NCBI GenBank assembly: GCA_019739215.1 | Contig: JAHHDR010000004.1 | Span: 220,125 to 284,124 of the forward strand | Origin: Rhizobium sp. | GTDB lineage: Bacteria; Pseudomonadota; Alphaproteobacteria; Rhizobiales; Rhizobiaceae | Length of the DNA: 64,000 nucleotides | Direction: 5' to 3' | Shown here: piece after piece, positions 19,453 through 28,029 of the stretch | How the letters are laid out: each line of letters opens with the position of its first letter | Position numbering within the stretch: the first letter of the stretch is position 1 | Made by a program: the position numbers and the translations under genes | Notes under the pieces: model-generated | The model's database searches: none | What the model was told of the DNA's origin: nothing | Seen by the model: only the letters and a program-made list of their open reading frames with translations

Positions 19453-20382
19453 ATGAAGTCGAAAAAAGTCATCATCACCTGCGCCGTTACCGGCTCGGTC
19501 CACACGCCGTCGATGTCGCCCCACCTGCCGTGGAAGCCCGAGGACATCGCGAGCCAGGCGATCGAAGCCGCCGAGGCGGGGGCCTCGATCCTGCATCTGC
19601 ATGCCCGCGATCCCAACGATGGCCGGCCGACCGCCGATCCCGCCGTCTTCATGCGCTTCCTGCCGGTCATCAAGCAGGCGAGTGCCGCGGTCATCAACAT
19701 CTCCACCGGCGGGTCATCGGCGATGTCGCTGGAGGATCGGCTAGCAGCCGCACTCCAGGCGCAGCCCGAAATGTGCTCGCTCAACATGGGCTCCATGAAT
19801 TTCGGCCTTTTTCCTGCACTCGACAAGCCGCGCGCGTGGCAGCACGCCTGGGAGCCGGAATTGCTGGAAGCCACCCGCAACACCATTTTCCGCAACACGT
19901 TCGGCGATATCGAATCGATCCTCAAGCGCCTCGGCGAGGGCTGCGGCACCCGCTTCGAATTCGAATGCTACGATGTCGGCCATCTCTACACGCTGGCCCA
20001 TTTCCGTGATCGCGGCCTGATCCCCGGCACGCCCTTCATCCAGTTCGTCTTCGGCGTGCTCGGCGGCATCGGCGCCGATCATGAAAACCTCGCCCATATG
20101 AAGCGCATCGCCGACAAGCTGTTCGGCGAGGATTATCGCTTCTCGGTGCTGGCCGCCGGCCGTCACCAGATGCCGATGATCACCATGGCGGCCACGCTCG
20201 GCGGCAGCGTTCGTGTGGGACTTGAGGACAGCCTCTACAATGGACGCGAACTGGCGAAATCCAATGCCGACCAGGTCCGTCGCATCCGCACCATACTAGA
20301 CGGCCTGTCGCTGGATGTGGCGACACCGGACGAAGCGCGCGCTATGCTGGGGCTCAAGGGCGGCGACCGGGTGGCATTCTGA
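19453..20382 (+). CDS. Beta-keto acid cleavage enzyme (BKACE, DUF849; Kce-like)
   Basis: A 309-residue zinc-dependent TIM barrel. The metal-binding HLHARD motif (His48, His50) sits at the end of the second strand, after EAGASILHLH. INISTGGSS and RFEFECYDVGHL are also typical. The family condenses a beta-keto acid with acetyl-CoA to give acetoacetate and a new acyl-CoA; 3-keto-5-aminohexanoate cleavage in lysine fermentation is the founding reaction. Individual members differ in substrate, which cannot be read here. It follows the aminotransferase by 9 bases and would cleave that enzyme's keto product. Confidence 0.9.
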   Translation: MKSKKVIITCAVTGSVHTPSMSPHLPWKPEDIASQAIEAAEAGASILHLHARDPNDGRPTADPAVFMRFLPVIKQASAAVINISTGGSSAMSLEDRLAAALQAQPEMCSLNMGSMNFGLFPALDKPRAWQHAWEPELLEATRNTIFRNTFGDIESILKRLGEGCGTRFEFECYDVGHLYTLAHFRDRGLIPGTPFIQFVFGVLGGIGADHENLAHMKRIADKLFGEDYRFSVLAAGRHQMPMITMAATLGGSVRVGLEDSLYNGRELAKSNADQVRRIRTILDGLSLDVATPDEARAMLGLKGGDRVAF

Positions 20383-20384
20383 CG

Positions 20385-20885
20385 ATGAACGGCAATCTGA
20401 CGATCAGGCTGGCCGAGGCGGCGGACGCGGACCTGATCCATGCCGGGCTTCTGGCCATGGCGCGGGCCATGGGTGAGGAGTCGCGCATCACCTCAACCGC
20501 CGCCGATATTCTCGAAAACGGATTCGGCGCAAGCCCTGCCTTCGAGGTCCTGATCGCCGAAATCGGCGGCGCTTTCGCTGGCCTCTGCCTCAGCTTCCCG
20601 AGTTTTTCGACCTGGCGCGGCGAGCGCGGCATCTATGTGCAGGACCTCTATGTTGATGAGACCTACCGCGGCCACGGCATCGGCGAGGCACTGCTCAAGG
20701 CCGCCGCCCGCCGGGCGCGGGAGCGCGGTGCCGGGTATCTCCGACTCTCGGTCGACATTGCCAATGCCGGGGCGCAAGCCTTCTACGAGCGCGTGGGCAT
20801 TCCCCATTCCCGCGACGAGCAGATCCACATGATCAAGGGAGAGGCCTTTCGCGCCTTCTCCGCAAGCGAGACCGACCAGACATGA
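20385..20885 (+). CDS. GNAT-family N-acetyltransferase
   Basis: A 166-residue acetyltransferase of the GNAT fold. Motif A is clear in QDLYVDETYRGHGIG (about 86-100), with the acetyl-CoA-binding loop RGHGIG, and motif B in NAGAQAFYERVG. The start lies 2 bases after the BKACE stop and the stop overlaps the next gene. Its neighbour is an acetylpolyamine deacetylase, so the pair could acetylate and deacetylate the same amine; that is inference. Confidence 0.88.
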   Translation: MNGNLTIRLAEAADADLIHAGLLAMARAMGEESRITSTAADILENGFGASPAFEVLIAEIGGAFAGLCLSFPSFSTWRGERGIYVQDLYVDETYRGHGIGEALLKAAARRARERGAGYLRLSVDIANAGAQAFYERVGIPHSRDEQIHMIKGEAFRAFSASETDQT

Positions 20886-21910
20886 AGGCATTCTTCGCAG
20901 AGGAACAGAAGCGCCACGACCCGACCTTCTTCCTGTCGAGCGGCGCGCCCCAACCCAATCCGGAACAGCCCGAACGCGCCGAGCGCCTGCTGTCGGGCGC
21001 GCATGCCACCGGGCTGGACATCCTCCGCCCCGACCATCACGGCCTCGGCCCGATCGCGGCCATCCACACGCCGGAATATATCGATTTCCTCAGGCGCATC
21101 CATGAACGCTGGCAAAGGATCGAGGGCGCCTCGACCGAGGTCATCCCGAACATCCACCCGATCGCGCGCACCGGCGCCTATCCCGCCTCCGCCGTCGGCC
21201 AGGCCGGCTACCACATGGCCGACACGTCCTGCCCGATTTCCGCCGACACCTGGGACAGTGCCTGCTGGAGCGCCTGGACGGCCGTCTCGGCCACCGACGC
21301 CGTGCTCTCGGGCGATGCCTGGAGCTACGCGCTCTGCCGTCCGCCCGGCCACCATGCCTTCCGCGACGTCGCCGGCGGCTTCTGCTATTTCAACAATTCC
21401 GCCATCGCGGCGCAGCGCCTGCGCAGGCACGCCGACCGGGTGGCGATCATCGATGTCGACCTGCATCATGGCAACGGCACGCAGGGCGTGTTCTACGAGC
21501 GCAACGACGTGCTGACCGTCTCCATCCACGCCGATCCGGTGCGCTTCTATCCGTTCTTCTGGGGCCATGCCAGCGAGCGCGGCGAGGGCCTCGGGCTGGG
21601 CTACAATCTCAACCTGCCGCTGCCGCGCAAATCCGGCGACGCGGCCTTCCTCGAAACGCTCACCACGGCGCTTCGCCGCGTCGAGGCCTTCGCACCGGAG
21701 GCCATCGTCGTCGCACTCGGTCTCGACGCCTTCGAAGGCGACCCGTTCGGCGGCCTCTCCGTCTCGACGGCGGGCTTCGCCCGCATTGCCGAGGCCCTTG
21801 CGAAGTTGAAACTGCCGACCGTGATCGTGCAGGAGGGCGGCTATCTCTGTGACGAACTGGGCGACAACCTGACCGCGTTCCTGGAAGGCTTCGGAACGAA
21901 TCAGGGATAG
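20882..21910 (+). CDS. Histone-deacetylase-family acetylpolyamine amidohydrolase
   Basis: A 342-residue zinc hydrolase of the arginase/deacetylase fold. The tandem catalytic histidines are in RPPGHHAF (His157, His158). The zinc ligands fit DVDLHHGNGTQ (Asp193, His195) and GLDAFEGDP (Asp282), and the transition-state tyrosine fits EGGYLCDE. The layout matches acetylpolyamine amidohydrolases such as AphA of Mycoplana, which deacetylate acetylputrescine or acetylcadaverine. It overlaps the GNAT gene by 4 bases and is the last gene of the operon; its 3' end overlaps the convergent LysR gene by 10 bases. Confidence 0.88.
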   Translation: MKAFFAEEQKRHDPTFFLSSGAPQPNPEQPERAERLLSGAHATGLDILRPDHHGLGPIAAIHTPEYIDFLRRIHERWQRIEGASTEVIPNIHPIARTGAYPASAVGQAGYHMADTSCPISADTWDSACWSAWTAVSATDAVLSGDAWSYALCRPPGHHAFRDVAGGFCYFNNSAIAAQRLRRHADRVAIIDVDLHHGNGTQGVFYERNDVLTVSIHADPVRFYPFFWGHASERGEGLGLGYNLNLPLPRKSGDAAFLETLTTALRRVEAFAPEAIVVALGLDAFEGDPFGGLSVSTAGFARIAEALAKLKLPTVIVQEGGYLCDELGDNLTAFLEGFGTNQG

Positions 21911-22854
21911 GTCCGCGCCTCGATGGCAATCGTACCAATCGCCTCGCGCAGGTCGGCGAGCAGGATGCGCTCGGCCCGACTGCGCCGGGCTGCGCGATCA
22001 TAGACCAGGTGAACATCAACCGCCGGGACATTGTCATAGGGCGGCAGCCGCCAGAGCCGGCCCGCCTTCACATCCTCGTCGACGACGTGAATCGGCAGCG
22101 GACCGAAGCCGAAGCCGGCGATGATCAGCCGCTTCACCTCCTCGAGATGCGACGACGTGCCGACGGTCTCGCCCTCGAACCCCTCCTGCTGCCGCAGCAG
22201 CGCGACGGGCCAGAGCGCTCCCGACATCTGGTCGGTCTTGAAAGACACATAGGGCTCATGGCGGAGGTCGGAGACGGCAAGCCCGGTCTTGCCGAACAGG
22301 GCGTGGCGCGAGCCGCAGAAATAGCCGAAGCTCTCGCGATAGAGAGTTTCATATTCGAGCTTCGCCATCCGCTCCTGCATCAGGCAGACGCCGAAGCTCG
22401 CATCCCGACTGACCACCGCAGCCATCACCTCCTGGCTCGACATCACTGTCATTGAGACGGTGACATGTGGCAGGGCCCTGTGAAACGCCGCCAGGACATC
22501 ATCGAAGAACGGACAGACCACGTGACTGGCAAGCGCGATCTCGACATGTCCCGTCACATCCTCTGGCTGCTCCTGCATCTGCTGCGGCAGGCCGGAGACA
22601 ATGTCGAACAGCGCGAGGCAATCGTCAAACAGCCGCTGGCCCGCCGGCGTCACAGCAAAATGCGACGCATTCCGCTCGAGCAGCCTGGCCCCCATATGTG
22701 TTTCCAGGCGCTTGAGAGCATTGCTCACCGTCGGCTGTTTCAGCGACAGCTTTTCCCCGGCCGCAGTCAGTCCCTTCTCCTGCACGATCACCATGAAGGT
22801 GCGCAGAAGGTTCCAGTCGATTTCCCAGACAAAACGTCGTCTTGGCGGCGTCAT
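21901..22854 (-). CDS. LysR-family transcriptional regulator
   Basis: A 317-residue LysR regulator with an N-terminal winged helix (WNLLRTFMVIVQEKGLTAAGEKLSLKQPTVSNALKRLE, from about residue 14) and a two-lobed effector domain. The start at 22854 is preceded by a GGGAAATGGG stretch; an ATG 27 bases upstream is also open. It converges on the amine catabolic operon with a 10-base overlap and is a candidate regulator of it, although no operator was recognised near 13.4 kb. It lies 68 bases after a MocR-type regulator on the same strand and may be co-transcribed with it. Confidence 0.9.
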   Translation of the reverse strand: MTPPRRRFVWEIDWNLLRTFMVIVQEKGLTAAGEKLSLKQPTVSNALKRLETHMGARLLERNASHFAVTPAGQRLFDDCLALFDIVSGLPQQMQEQPEDVTGHVEIALASHVVCPFFDDVLAAFHRALPHVTVSMTVMSSQEVMAAVVSRDASFGVCLMQERMAKLEYETLYRESFGYFCGSRHALFGKTGLAVSDLRHEPYVSFKTDQMSGALWPVALLRQQEGFEGETVGTSSHLEEVKRLIIAGFGFGPLPIHVVDEDVKAGRLWRLPPYDNVPAVDVHLVYDRAARRSRAERILLADLREAIGTIAIEARTYP

Positions 22855-22922
22855 CCCATTTCCCAGCCGAATGCATGTCACGCAAGCTATTGCAGCAAGC
22901 TATTCTTGCCGCAAGCCCGGCC

Positions 22923-24329
22923 TCAGCCAGCCATGATCGTCCGCATTGCCCTGCCGATGGTATCGAACACGCGCGGATCCTGCATATGGGCGACATTGAA
23001 CCGCATGAAGCCGCCGGCATTTTGCGACGTGCTGAACACGTTGCCGGGGGCCAGCACGATGCCGTCCTCGATCGTCGCCTGGGCAAGTTGGGCGGAGTCG
23101 ATGCCATCAGGCAAAAGACACCAGAGATAGAAGCCACCGCGCGGCATGAGCCACGGTTCGATGCCGAGCCTTCGCAGTCCATCGGCGCCTTCGCGACGTG
23201 CCCGCACGAGCCGACGCCGCAGTTCCTCCATGTGCTTGCGATAGCCGCCGCCGGCCAGCACATGGGCGAGCAACTCGGTCGACACAGGGCTCGGTCCGCC
23301 GAAATTGGTTGCGACCTGGAGGTCGACTAGGCCTTCGATCCAGTCCGGCCTCGCGGCGATGTAGCCGCACCGCACCGAGGCGGACAGCGTCTTGGAGAAG
23401 CTTCCGATCCGCACGACCCGGCCCAGCCCGCCGAGTGCCGCCAGCCGGGACGACGGCTCCGGCTCGAAATCGGCGAAGATGTCGTCCTCGACGATCGTGA
23501 CGTCGTGCCGGGCGGCGGCGTTGAGGAGACGATGCGCCGTCTGCGGCGAGAGCGTCGCTCCGGTGGGGTTATGCAGCGCGGAATTGGTGATGTACAGGCG
23601 TGGGCGGTCGCGGGCGAGAACGGCCTCGAATGCCGCGGCATCGGGCCCGGTCGGCGTATGGGGCACGCCGACGACCCTGACCTGATGTGCCTTGAGCAGG
23701 GCCTGGAAGTTGAAATAGCAGGGATCGTCGATCAGCACCGTGTCGCCGGGCCTGAGAACGAAGCGGCAGACGAGATCGAGAGCCTGCGTGCCGGTGCTGG
23801 TCAGCATCAACTTCTCCGGCCCGGCCTCGACGCCCTCCGTAGCGAGGCGGGCGAGCAGCAGGCGCCGGAGCGAGAGTGCGCCTTTCGTGCCGCCGTAATA
23901 GGCAAGCATTGCATCTTCGCGCCGGGCGACGCTGCGAAGGGCGCGCCGGAGCGCCTCGTTCGGCATCCAGTCCGCCGGCAGCCAGCCGCAGCCCGGCTTC
24001 AGCACGCCATCCTCGGCGTCGAGCGACTGGCGCGAGACCCAGAAGGGATCGACGGCCCGCGTGCGGGGTGACGCCGATTCCGCGAGCTGGAGCGGCGGCA
24101 GGGCCCCGTTCGATACATAGAAGCCCGACCCCCGGACTGCCCGGATCAACCCGTCGGCGGCAAGGCGATCATAGGCTTCGACAACTGTCGATGGCGACAC
24201 GGCCATGGATGCGGCGAAGCCGCGGATCGAGGGCAGGCGCTCCCCCGCCAGCAGGGACCGCGCCGCGATCTTTACCCGGATGGCCGCCATGACGTCTGCC
24301 GTCCGGCTGCCGGCCTCGCTGCCCGCCAT
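22923..24329 (-). CDS. MocR-type regulator (GntR HTH fused to aminotransferase domain)
   Basis: A 468-residue PdxR/MocR-family protein. Residues about 10-75 form a GntR winged helix (LPSIRGFAASMAVSPSTVVEAYDRL). The rest is a fold-type I aminotransferase-like domain with the PLP lysine in RIGSFSKTLSASVRCGYI. It probably senses PLP or an amino-compound aldimine. The start is the ATG with a strong upstream GGGGAGAAG. It is divergent from an EamA transporter gene, the typical arrangement in which a MocR regulator controls an exporter. Three TGTATC repeats lie in the shared upstream region. Confidence 0.92.
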   Translation of the reverse strand: MAGSEAGSRTADVMAAIRVKIAARSLLAGERLPSIRGFAASMAVSPSTVVEAYDRLAADGLIRAVRGSGFYVSNGALPPLQLAESASPRTRAVDPFWVSRQSLDAEDGVLKPGCGWLPADWMPNEALRRALRSVARREDAMLAYYGGTKGALSLRRLLLARLATEGVEAGPEKLMLTSTGTQALDLVCRFVLRPGDTVLIDDPCYFNFQALLKAHQVRVVGVPHTPTGPDAAAFEAVLARDRPRLYITNSALHNPTGATLSPQTAHRLLNAAARHDVTIVEDDIFADFEPEPSSRLAALGGLGRVVRIGSFSKTLSASVRCGYIAARPDWIEGLVDLQVATNFGGPSPVSTELLAHVLAGGGYRKHMEELRRRLVRARREGADGLRRLGIEPWLMPRGGFYLWCLLPDGIDSAQLAQATIEDGIVLAPGNVFSTSQNAGGFMRFNVAHMQDPRVFDTIGRAMRTIMAG

Positions 24330-24344
24330 TGTCTTCTCCCCGGA

Positions 24345-24424
24345 TTGTATCGCCCATGACACCAGTACAGTTTCCTGCAATTGTATCGATGTGTTGCTGT
24401 TCGCGCCAGCACCGCCCCTGTATC
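24345..24424. promoter_or_regulatory. Three direct TGTATC repeats in the MocR/EamA intergenic region
   Basis: TTGTATCG at 24345-24352 and again at 24381-24388, then CTGTATC at 24418-24424, in the same orientation and 36-37 bases apart. MocR-family regulators often bind direct repeats, so this is a candidate binding region for the divergent promoters. It could also be chance. Confidence 0.4.
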
Positions 24425-24447
24425 AAGTCCAGGGAAAGCGAGGCGAC

Positions 24448-25311
24448 ATGAAATCTTCCATGGATGGATGGGGCAGCGGATTGCTCGGCGTGATCATCTT
24501 CAGCGGTTCGCTGCCGGCGACCCGCGTAGCCGTGTCGGATTTCTCGCCGCTCTTCCTGACCTCGGCCCGCGCCGTCATCGCGGCCGTGCTTGGCGCGGCC
24601 CTGCTGCTGGCGCTGCGCCAGACGCGGCCTGCGAAACGCGACCTGATGTCGCTCGCCATCGTTGCGGCCGGCGTGGTGGTGGGCTTCCCGCTACTGACGG
24701 CGCTCGCCCTGCAACACATCACCGCCGCCCATTCGATCGTCTTCGTCGGCCTGCTGCCGCTCGCCACCGCGGTCTTCGGCGTCCTGTGTGGCGGGGAGCG
24801 GCCGAAGCCGCTGTTCTGGCTGTTTTCGGGCGCCGGCAGTGCCACCGTTGTCGGCTTCGCCCTGGCCTATGGCGGCGAAACCTCGCTCGCCGGCGACCTG
24901 CTGATGATCGCGGCCATCCTCGCCTGTGGTCTGGGCTATGCCGAAGGCGCCTGGCTTTCGCGTACGCTCGGCGGCTGGCAGGTCATCTCCTGGGCGCTTG
25001 TGCTCTCCCTGCCGCTGATGGCGGTCATCGCGATTGCCACTCTGCCGGGCAGTTGGCAGGGCATCGGGGGGCCGTCGTGGCTTGGCCTCGCCTATGTGTC
25101 GGTCTTCAGTATGCTGGTCGGCTTCGTGTTCTGGTATCGCGGCCTGGCGCTGGGTGGCATTGCGGGTGTCGGCCAATTGCAACTGCTTCAACCCTTCTTC
25201 GGCCTGCTGCTGGCCGCCGTCCTGCTGGGCGAACAGATCAGCCCTACCATGGTCGCCGCGACGCTGGCGGTCGTCGCCTGCGTCGCGGGCGCGCGCCGGT
25301 TTGCCCGCTGA
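24448..25311 (+). CDS. EamA/DMT-family transporter
   Basis: A 287-residue inner-membrane protein with about ten hydrophobic segments in two EamA repeats (LLGVIIFSGSLPATRVAV... and GDLLMIAAILACGLGYAEG...). Drug/metabolite transporters of this type usually export amino acids or other small metabolites. The start at 24448 follows a purine-rich stretch (AGGGAAAGCGAGG). It is divergent from a MocR regulator that probably controls it. Substrate unknown. Confidence 0.88.
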   Translation: MKSSMDGWGSGLLGVIIFSGSLPATRVAVSDFSPLFLTSARAVIAAVLGAALLLALRQTRPAKRDLMSLAIVAAGVVVGFPLLTALALQHITAAHSIVFVGLLPLATAVFGVLCGGERPKPLFWLFSGAGSATVVGFALAYGGETSLAGDLLMIAAILACGLGYAEGAWLSRTLGGWQVISWALVLSLPLMAVIAIATLPGSWQGIGGPSWLGLAYVSVFSMLVGFVFWYRGLALGGIAGVGQLQLLQPFFGLLLAAVLLGEQISPTMVAATLAVVACVAGARRFAR

Positions 25312-25462
25312 GGGGCCAAGACCAGCGATCCCCGGCTGCCCCCGCGCATTGCTCCCGCACGAGATAGAAATGATTTGCAAACCCTAATTGCAGGAATTCC
25401 GCCCCGTTTACGTGCCGTTCGACAATCACATGTAGCTTCAGGGCAGAATAACGGGGACTGCA

Positions 25463-27199
25463 ATGAGCATGGCGTTCAAAATTGACACACCGTCGACCGC
25501 CACGGGTACCGAGCTTGTCGGCAAGCTGGCGATCGCGCAGTCCCGGATAGAACAGTCGTTCCTGGACGGCGGCAACGTGTTGATCGCCGTGATGGAGGCG
25601 GTCAACGGCCTGACGACGATCCTGGACGGGCTCGTCAACCTCATCGACCCACAGGCGACGAAGGAGGTCTTCGACGGCATGAAGACGGTCGTGGTCGATC
25701 TCTCGGGTCTTCCCAACATCGCGTCACGCAAACAGGAGGCGTTCGGCAAGATCTCCGGCCTGTGTGACTCCGTCTATGTCGGCGTCGAGGATATGCGCGA
25801 GATCATCCGCTATCTCAGGACGATTGCCGTGACGGTGAAGATCACCGGAGCGAGCATCCCTGAATTCTCGGGCTTTGCGGACGAAATCCGCGAACGTATC
25901 CAGACCGTCTCCGAGGAGATCGGCCGCTTCGGCGATCAGCTTGTCGCCATGCGCAACAGCCTTCGTAGCGCCAATGCCAGTTCGGCCGACGTCATCCGCG
26001 ATTTCGCCTCGACGATCCCGGTGCTTGTTGGAAACATGGACCGCAGTTCGATCGCCCTCGCCGAGCAGCAGAAGAGAATGGCGGCGACAGCCCGCGAGCT
26101 CAAGCAGATCACCGGCGCGATCCAGGGCAAGATCGCATCCGTGCTCTCCGCACTGCAGATCGGAGACGTGACGCGGCAGCGCCTCGAACATGTCATGGCG
26201 ATGTTCGAGCATCTCGAAGACTTCAAGCTTTCGGAAGCGGGCCAGTCGCTCGATACGGAGACACTCGAAGAACTCGACCTGGCCATAGCGGGCCTCGCCC
26301 GTGCCCAGCTCGAAGAGAGCGTCGACGAACTCCAGCAGAAGTGCGGCAGCATCGCCGCGACCATCGCCAGTTTCACCGTCGATGCCAGCCAGGTGCTGTC
26401 GCTGCGCGACGACCTTGCAGGCCACGGTCAACCGACCGGGGGCAACATCCTCGAACAGATGAAGGGCGACCTCGCCCAGGCGTCCGACCTCTCGACCAAG
26501 GTGGCGGGGCGGACCGAGGACCTCGATCGCGTGGTGTCCACAGTCGGCGAATCCACCCAGGCGCTGATTACCGGCATCGCCTCGATCCGGAAGATCAAGC
26601 TCGACATCTTCTACATGGCGCTCAATTCCAATCTCGCCTGCACGAGGCTCGGCGATGCCGGCCGTTCGGTGAATGTCGCGAGCGGCGAGTTACGCATCTT
26701 CGCCGACAAGCTGGAAGTCCCGGCCGAAGGCATCGTGCAACACATGCAGGAAATCGAGGCCGCCAACGAACTGCTGACATCGGGCGACGCACAGCGGATG
26801 GACGGCATCGGCGAGCCGCTGGCCAATGCACGCCTGTCGGTGGACAAGGTCTCGGAAGGTATGGATGCCGGACTGGCTTCGCTGTCGCGAGAAGGCGGGG
26901 TGGTGTTCGAGTCGATCGAAAAGGCCATTCGCCAACTCGATTTCCGAAGCGACCTCGGCGATGTTCTCGATGATTGCCTGGCGATTGCCGCAGCCGATGA
27001 CAGGGGCCTGTCGGCGCCGCTATCGTCGAGCGACGCTGCGATCGCCACCCTTTCAGCGCGTATCTTCAAGACCTATACGATGGCGCAGGAGCGCGTCATT
27101 CACCAGCGTTTCCTGCCTGTCGTGGACACGCCCGCATCCACAGAGCCGGTCCTGGCCGGCGCGGATGACGACGAGCTCTTCGAGGCGGCATTGTTCTAG
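25463..27199 (+). CDS. Soluble methyl-accepting-chemotaxis-like protein with a degenerate signalling hairpin
   Basis: A 578-residue, mostly helical protein without transmembrane segments or a HAMP domain. Residues about 375-430 (IRKIKLDIFYMALNSNLACTR, then LGDAGRSVNVASGELRIF) align with the MCP hairpin tip found in the neighbouring mcp genes ([20 protein letters not shown], then [18 protein letters not shown]). The EAARAGE residues that contact CheA and CheW are replaced. The remainder is predicted coiled coil. It is convergent with a ParA-like gene at the end of the che cluster (29-base gap). It may be a cytoplasmic receptor or an array-associated scaffold; the divergence makes normal kinase control doubtful. 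Confidence 0.6.
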   Translation: MSMAFKIDTPSTATGTELVGKLAIAQSRIEQSFLDGGNVLIAVMEAVNGLTTILDGLVNLIDPQATKEVFDGMKTVVVDLSGLPNIASRKQEAFGKISGLCDSVYVGVEDMREIIRYLRTIAVTVKITGASIPEFSGFADEIRERIQTVSEEIGRFGDQLVAMRNSLRSANASSADVIRDFASTIPVLVGNMDRSSIALAEQQKRMAATARELKQITGAIQGKIASVLSALQIGDVTRQRLEHVMAMFEHLEDFKLSEAGQSLDTETLEELDLAIAGLARAQLEESVDELQQKCGSIAATIASFTVDASQVLSLRDDLAGHGQPTGGNILEQMKGDLAQASDLSTKVAGRTEDLDRVVSTVGESTQALITGIASIRKIKLDIFYMALNSNLACTRLGDAGRSVNVASGELRIFADKLEVPAEGIVQHMQEIEAANELLTSGDAQRMDGIGEPLANARLSVDKVSEGMDAGLASLSREGGVVFESIEKAIRQLDFRSDLGDVLDDCLAIAAADDRGLSAPLSSSDAAIATLSARIFKTYTMAQERVIHQRFLPVVDTPASTEPVLAGADDDELFEAALF

Positions 27200-27228
27200 A
27201 ACCGGCAGGCCGCCGGCTCGCGCAGAGG

Positions 27229-27924
27229 TCAGGCCGCCCGAATGCGCGGCTTCTGACGCGACTTTTCGGCGAGGTCGATGACTTCGTCGGCAAAGGCCGC
27301 GGCATTGGCCAGGGCCTTGTCGAGATTGGACGCCTTGGCCGGATCCATCAGGTGAAGATAGGTCTTGAGATCGAACATGTCGCGGAACGGCGCGCGCTCT
27401 ATGAGCGGCGTGTCGAGGACATGGACCGAGCGCTGCGCAAGCAGGCCCTTGACGACCAGCATCGACCGCGTGGTGATCATCGAGTTCACCCGTGACAGCA
27501 CGACGGAATGCGGGATCGAAATATTGGCGCGCTGATCGAGATAGGCGAGAATTTCCAGAACCTGCGCCCCGCCCTGCGCATCCATGGAACTGCCCTGGAT
27601 CGGGATCAGGATATGGTCGGAGAGTCCGATCGCAGTGGCGAGCAGAGGCGATTGCGAACCCGGCAGGTCCACAAGCACGTAGTCGAATTTCGGTGCGTTT
27701 TCTTCGATCGTGCGCTGAAGCGTGTAGGCGGTCACATAGGTCGCGAGCATGACCTTGTCGCCGGGCGCACTCGCGCCTTCGAACCAGCGGCTGATCCAGC
27801 GTTGCGGATCGGTGTCCACGACGCAGACTGTCTTTCCACGGCGGATCAGTTCGGTGGCGAGCAGGAGAAGGGCCGTGGTCTTGCCGGCGCCACCCTTGGT
27901 GTTTGCAAAGCTGATGACTGGCAT
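27229..27924 (-). CDS. ParA-like ATPase at the end of the chemotaxis operon
   Basis: A 231-residue ParA/MinD-superfamily ATPase. The deviant Walker A is FANTKGGAGKTT (lysines 10 and 15), Walker A' is VVDTDPQ and the switch region is YVLVDLPGSQS. It is short, lacking the N-terminal HTH of plasmid ParA, and no ParB follows, so DNA partitioning is unlikely. It lies 105 bases downstream of cheB on the same strand. ParA-like proteins encoded in che clusters (ParC in Vibrio, PpfA in Rhodobacter) position chemoreceptor arrays; the same role is inferred. VirC1-like or orphan ParA roles are alternatives. The start is placed at MPVISFANTKGG. Confidence 0.8.
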   Translation of the reverse strand: MPVISFANTKGGAGKTTALLLLATELIRRGKTVCVVDTDPQRWISRWFEGASAPGDKVMLATYVTAYTLQRTIEENAPKFDYVLVDLPGSQSPLLATAIGLSDHILIPIQGSSMDAQGGAQVLEILAYLDQRANISIPHSVVLSRVNSMITTRSMLVVKGLLAQRSVHVLDTPLIERAPFRDMFDLKTYLHLMDPAKASNLDKALANAAAFADEVIDLAEKSRQKPRIRAA

Positions 27925-28029
27925 TCGGCCCTCTGTTGTGGTGTTCGGGCCCGCCCATGTCCCGTCAGTCGCACCCGCATCGTGCGCCGTCATCGTGCCC
28001 CGTTATGGTTAACAAAACGTCAATTCCTG

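Noticed and set aside
27229..27924. Plasmid partition locus or replication origin
   Set aside because: No parB, repC or parS-like repeats are near; the ParA-like gene is tied to the che operon.
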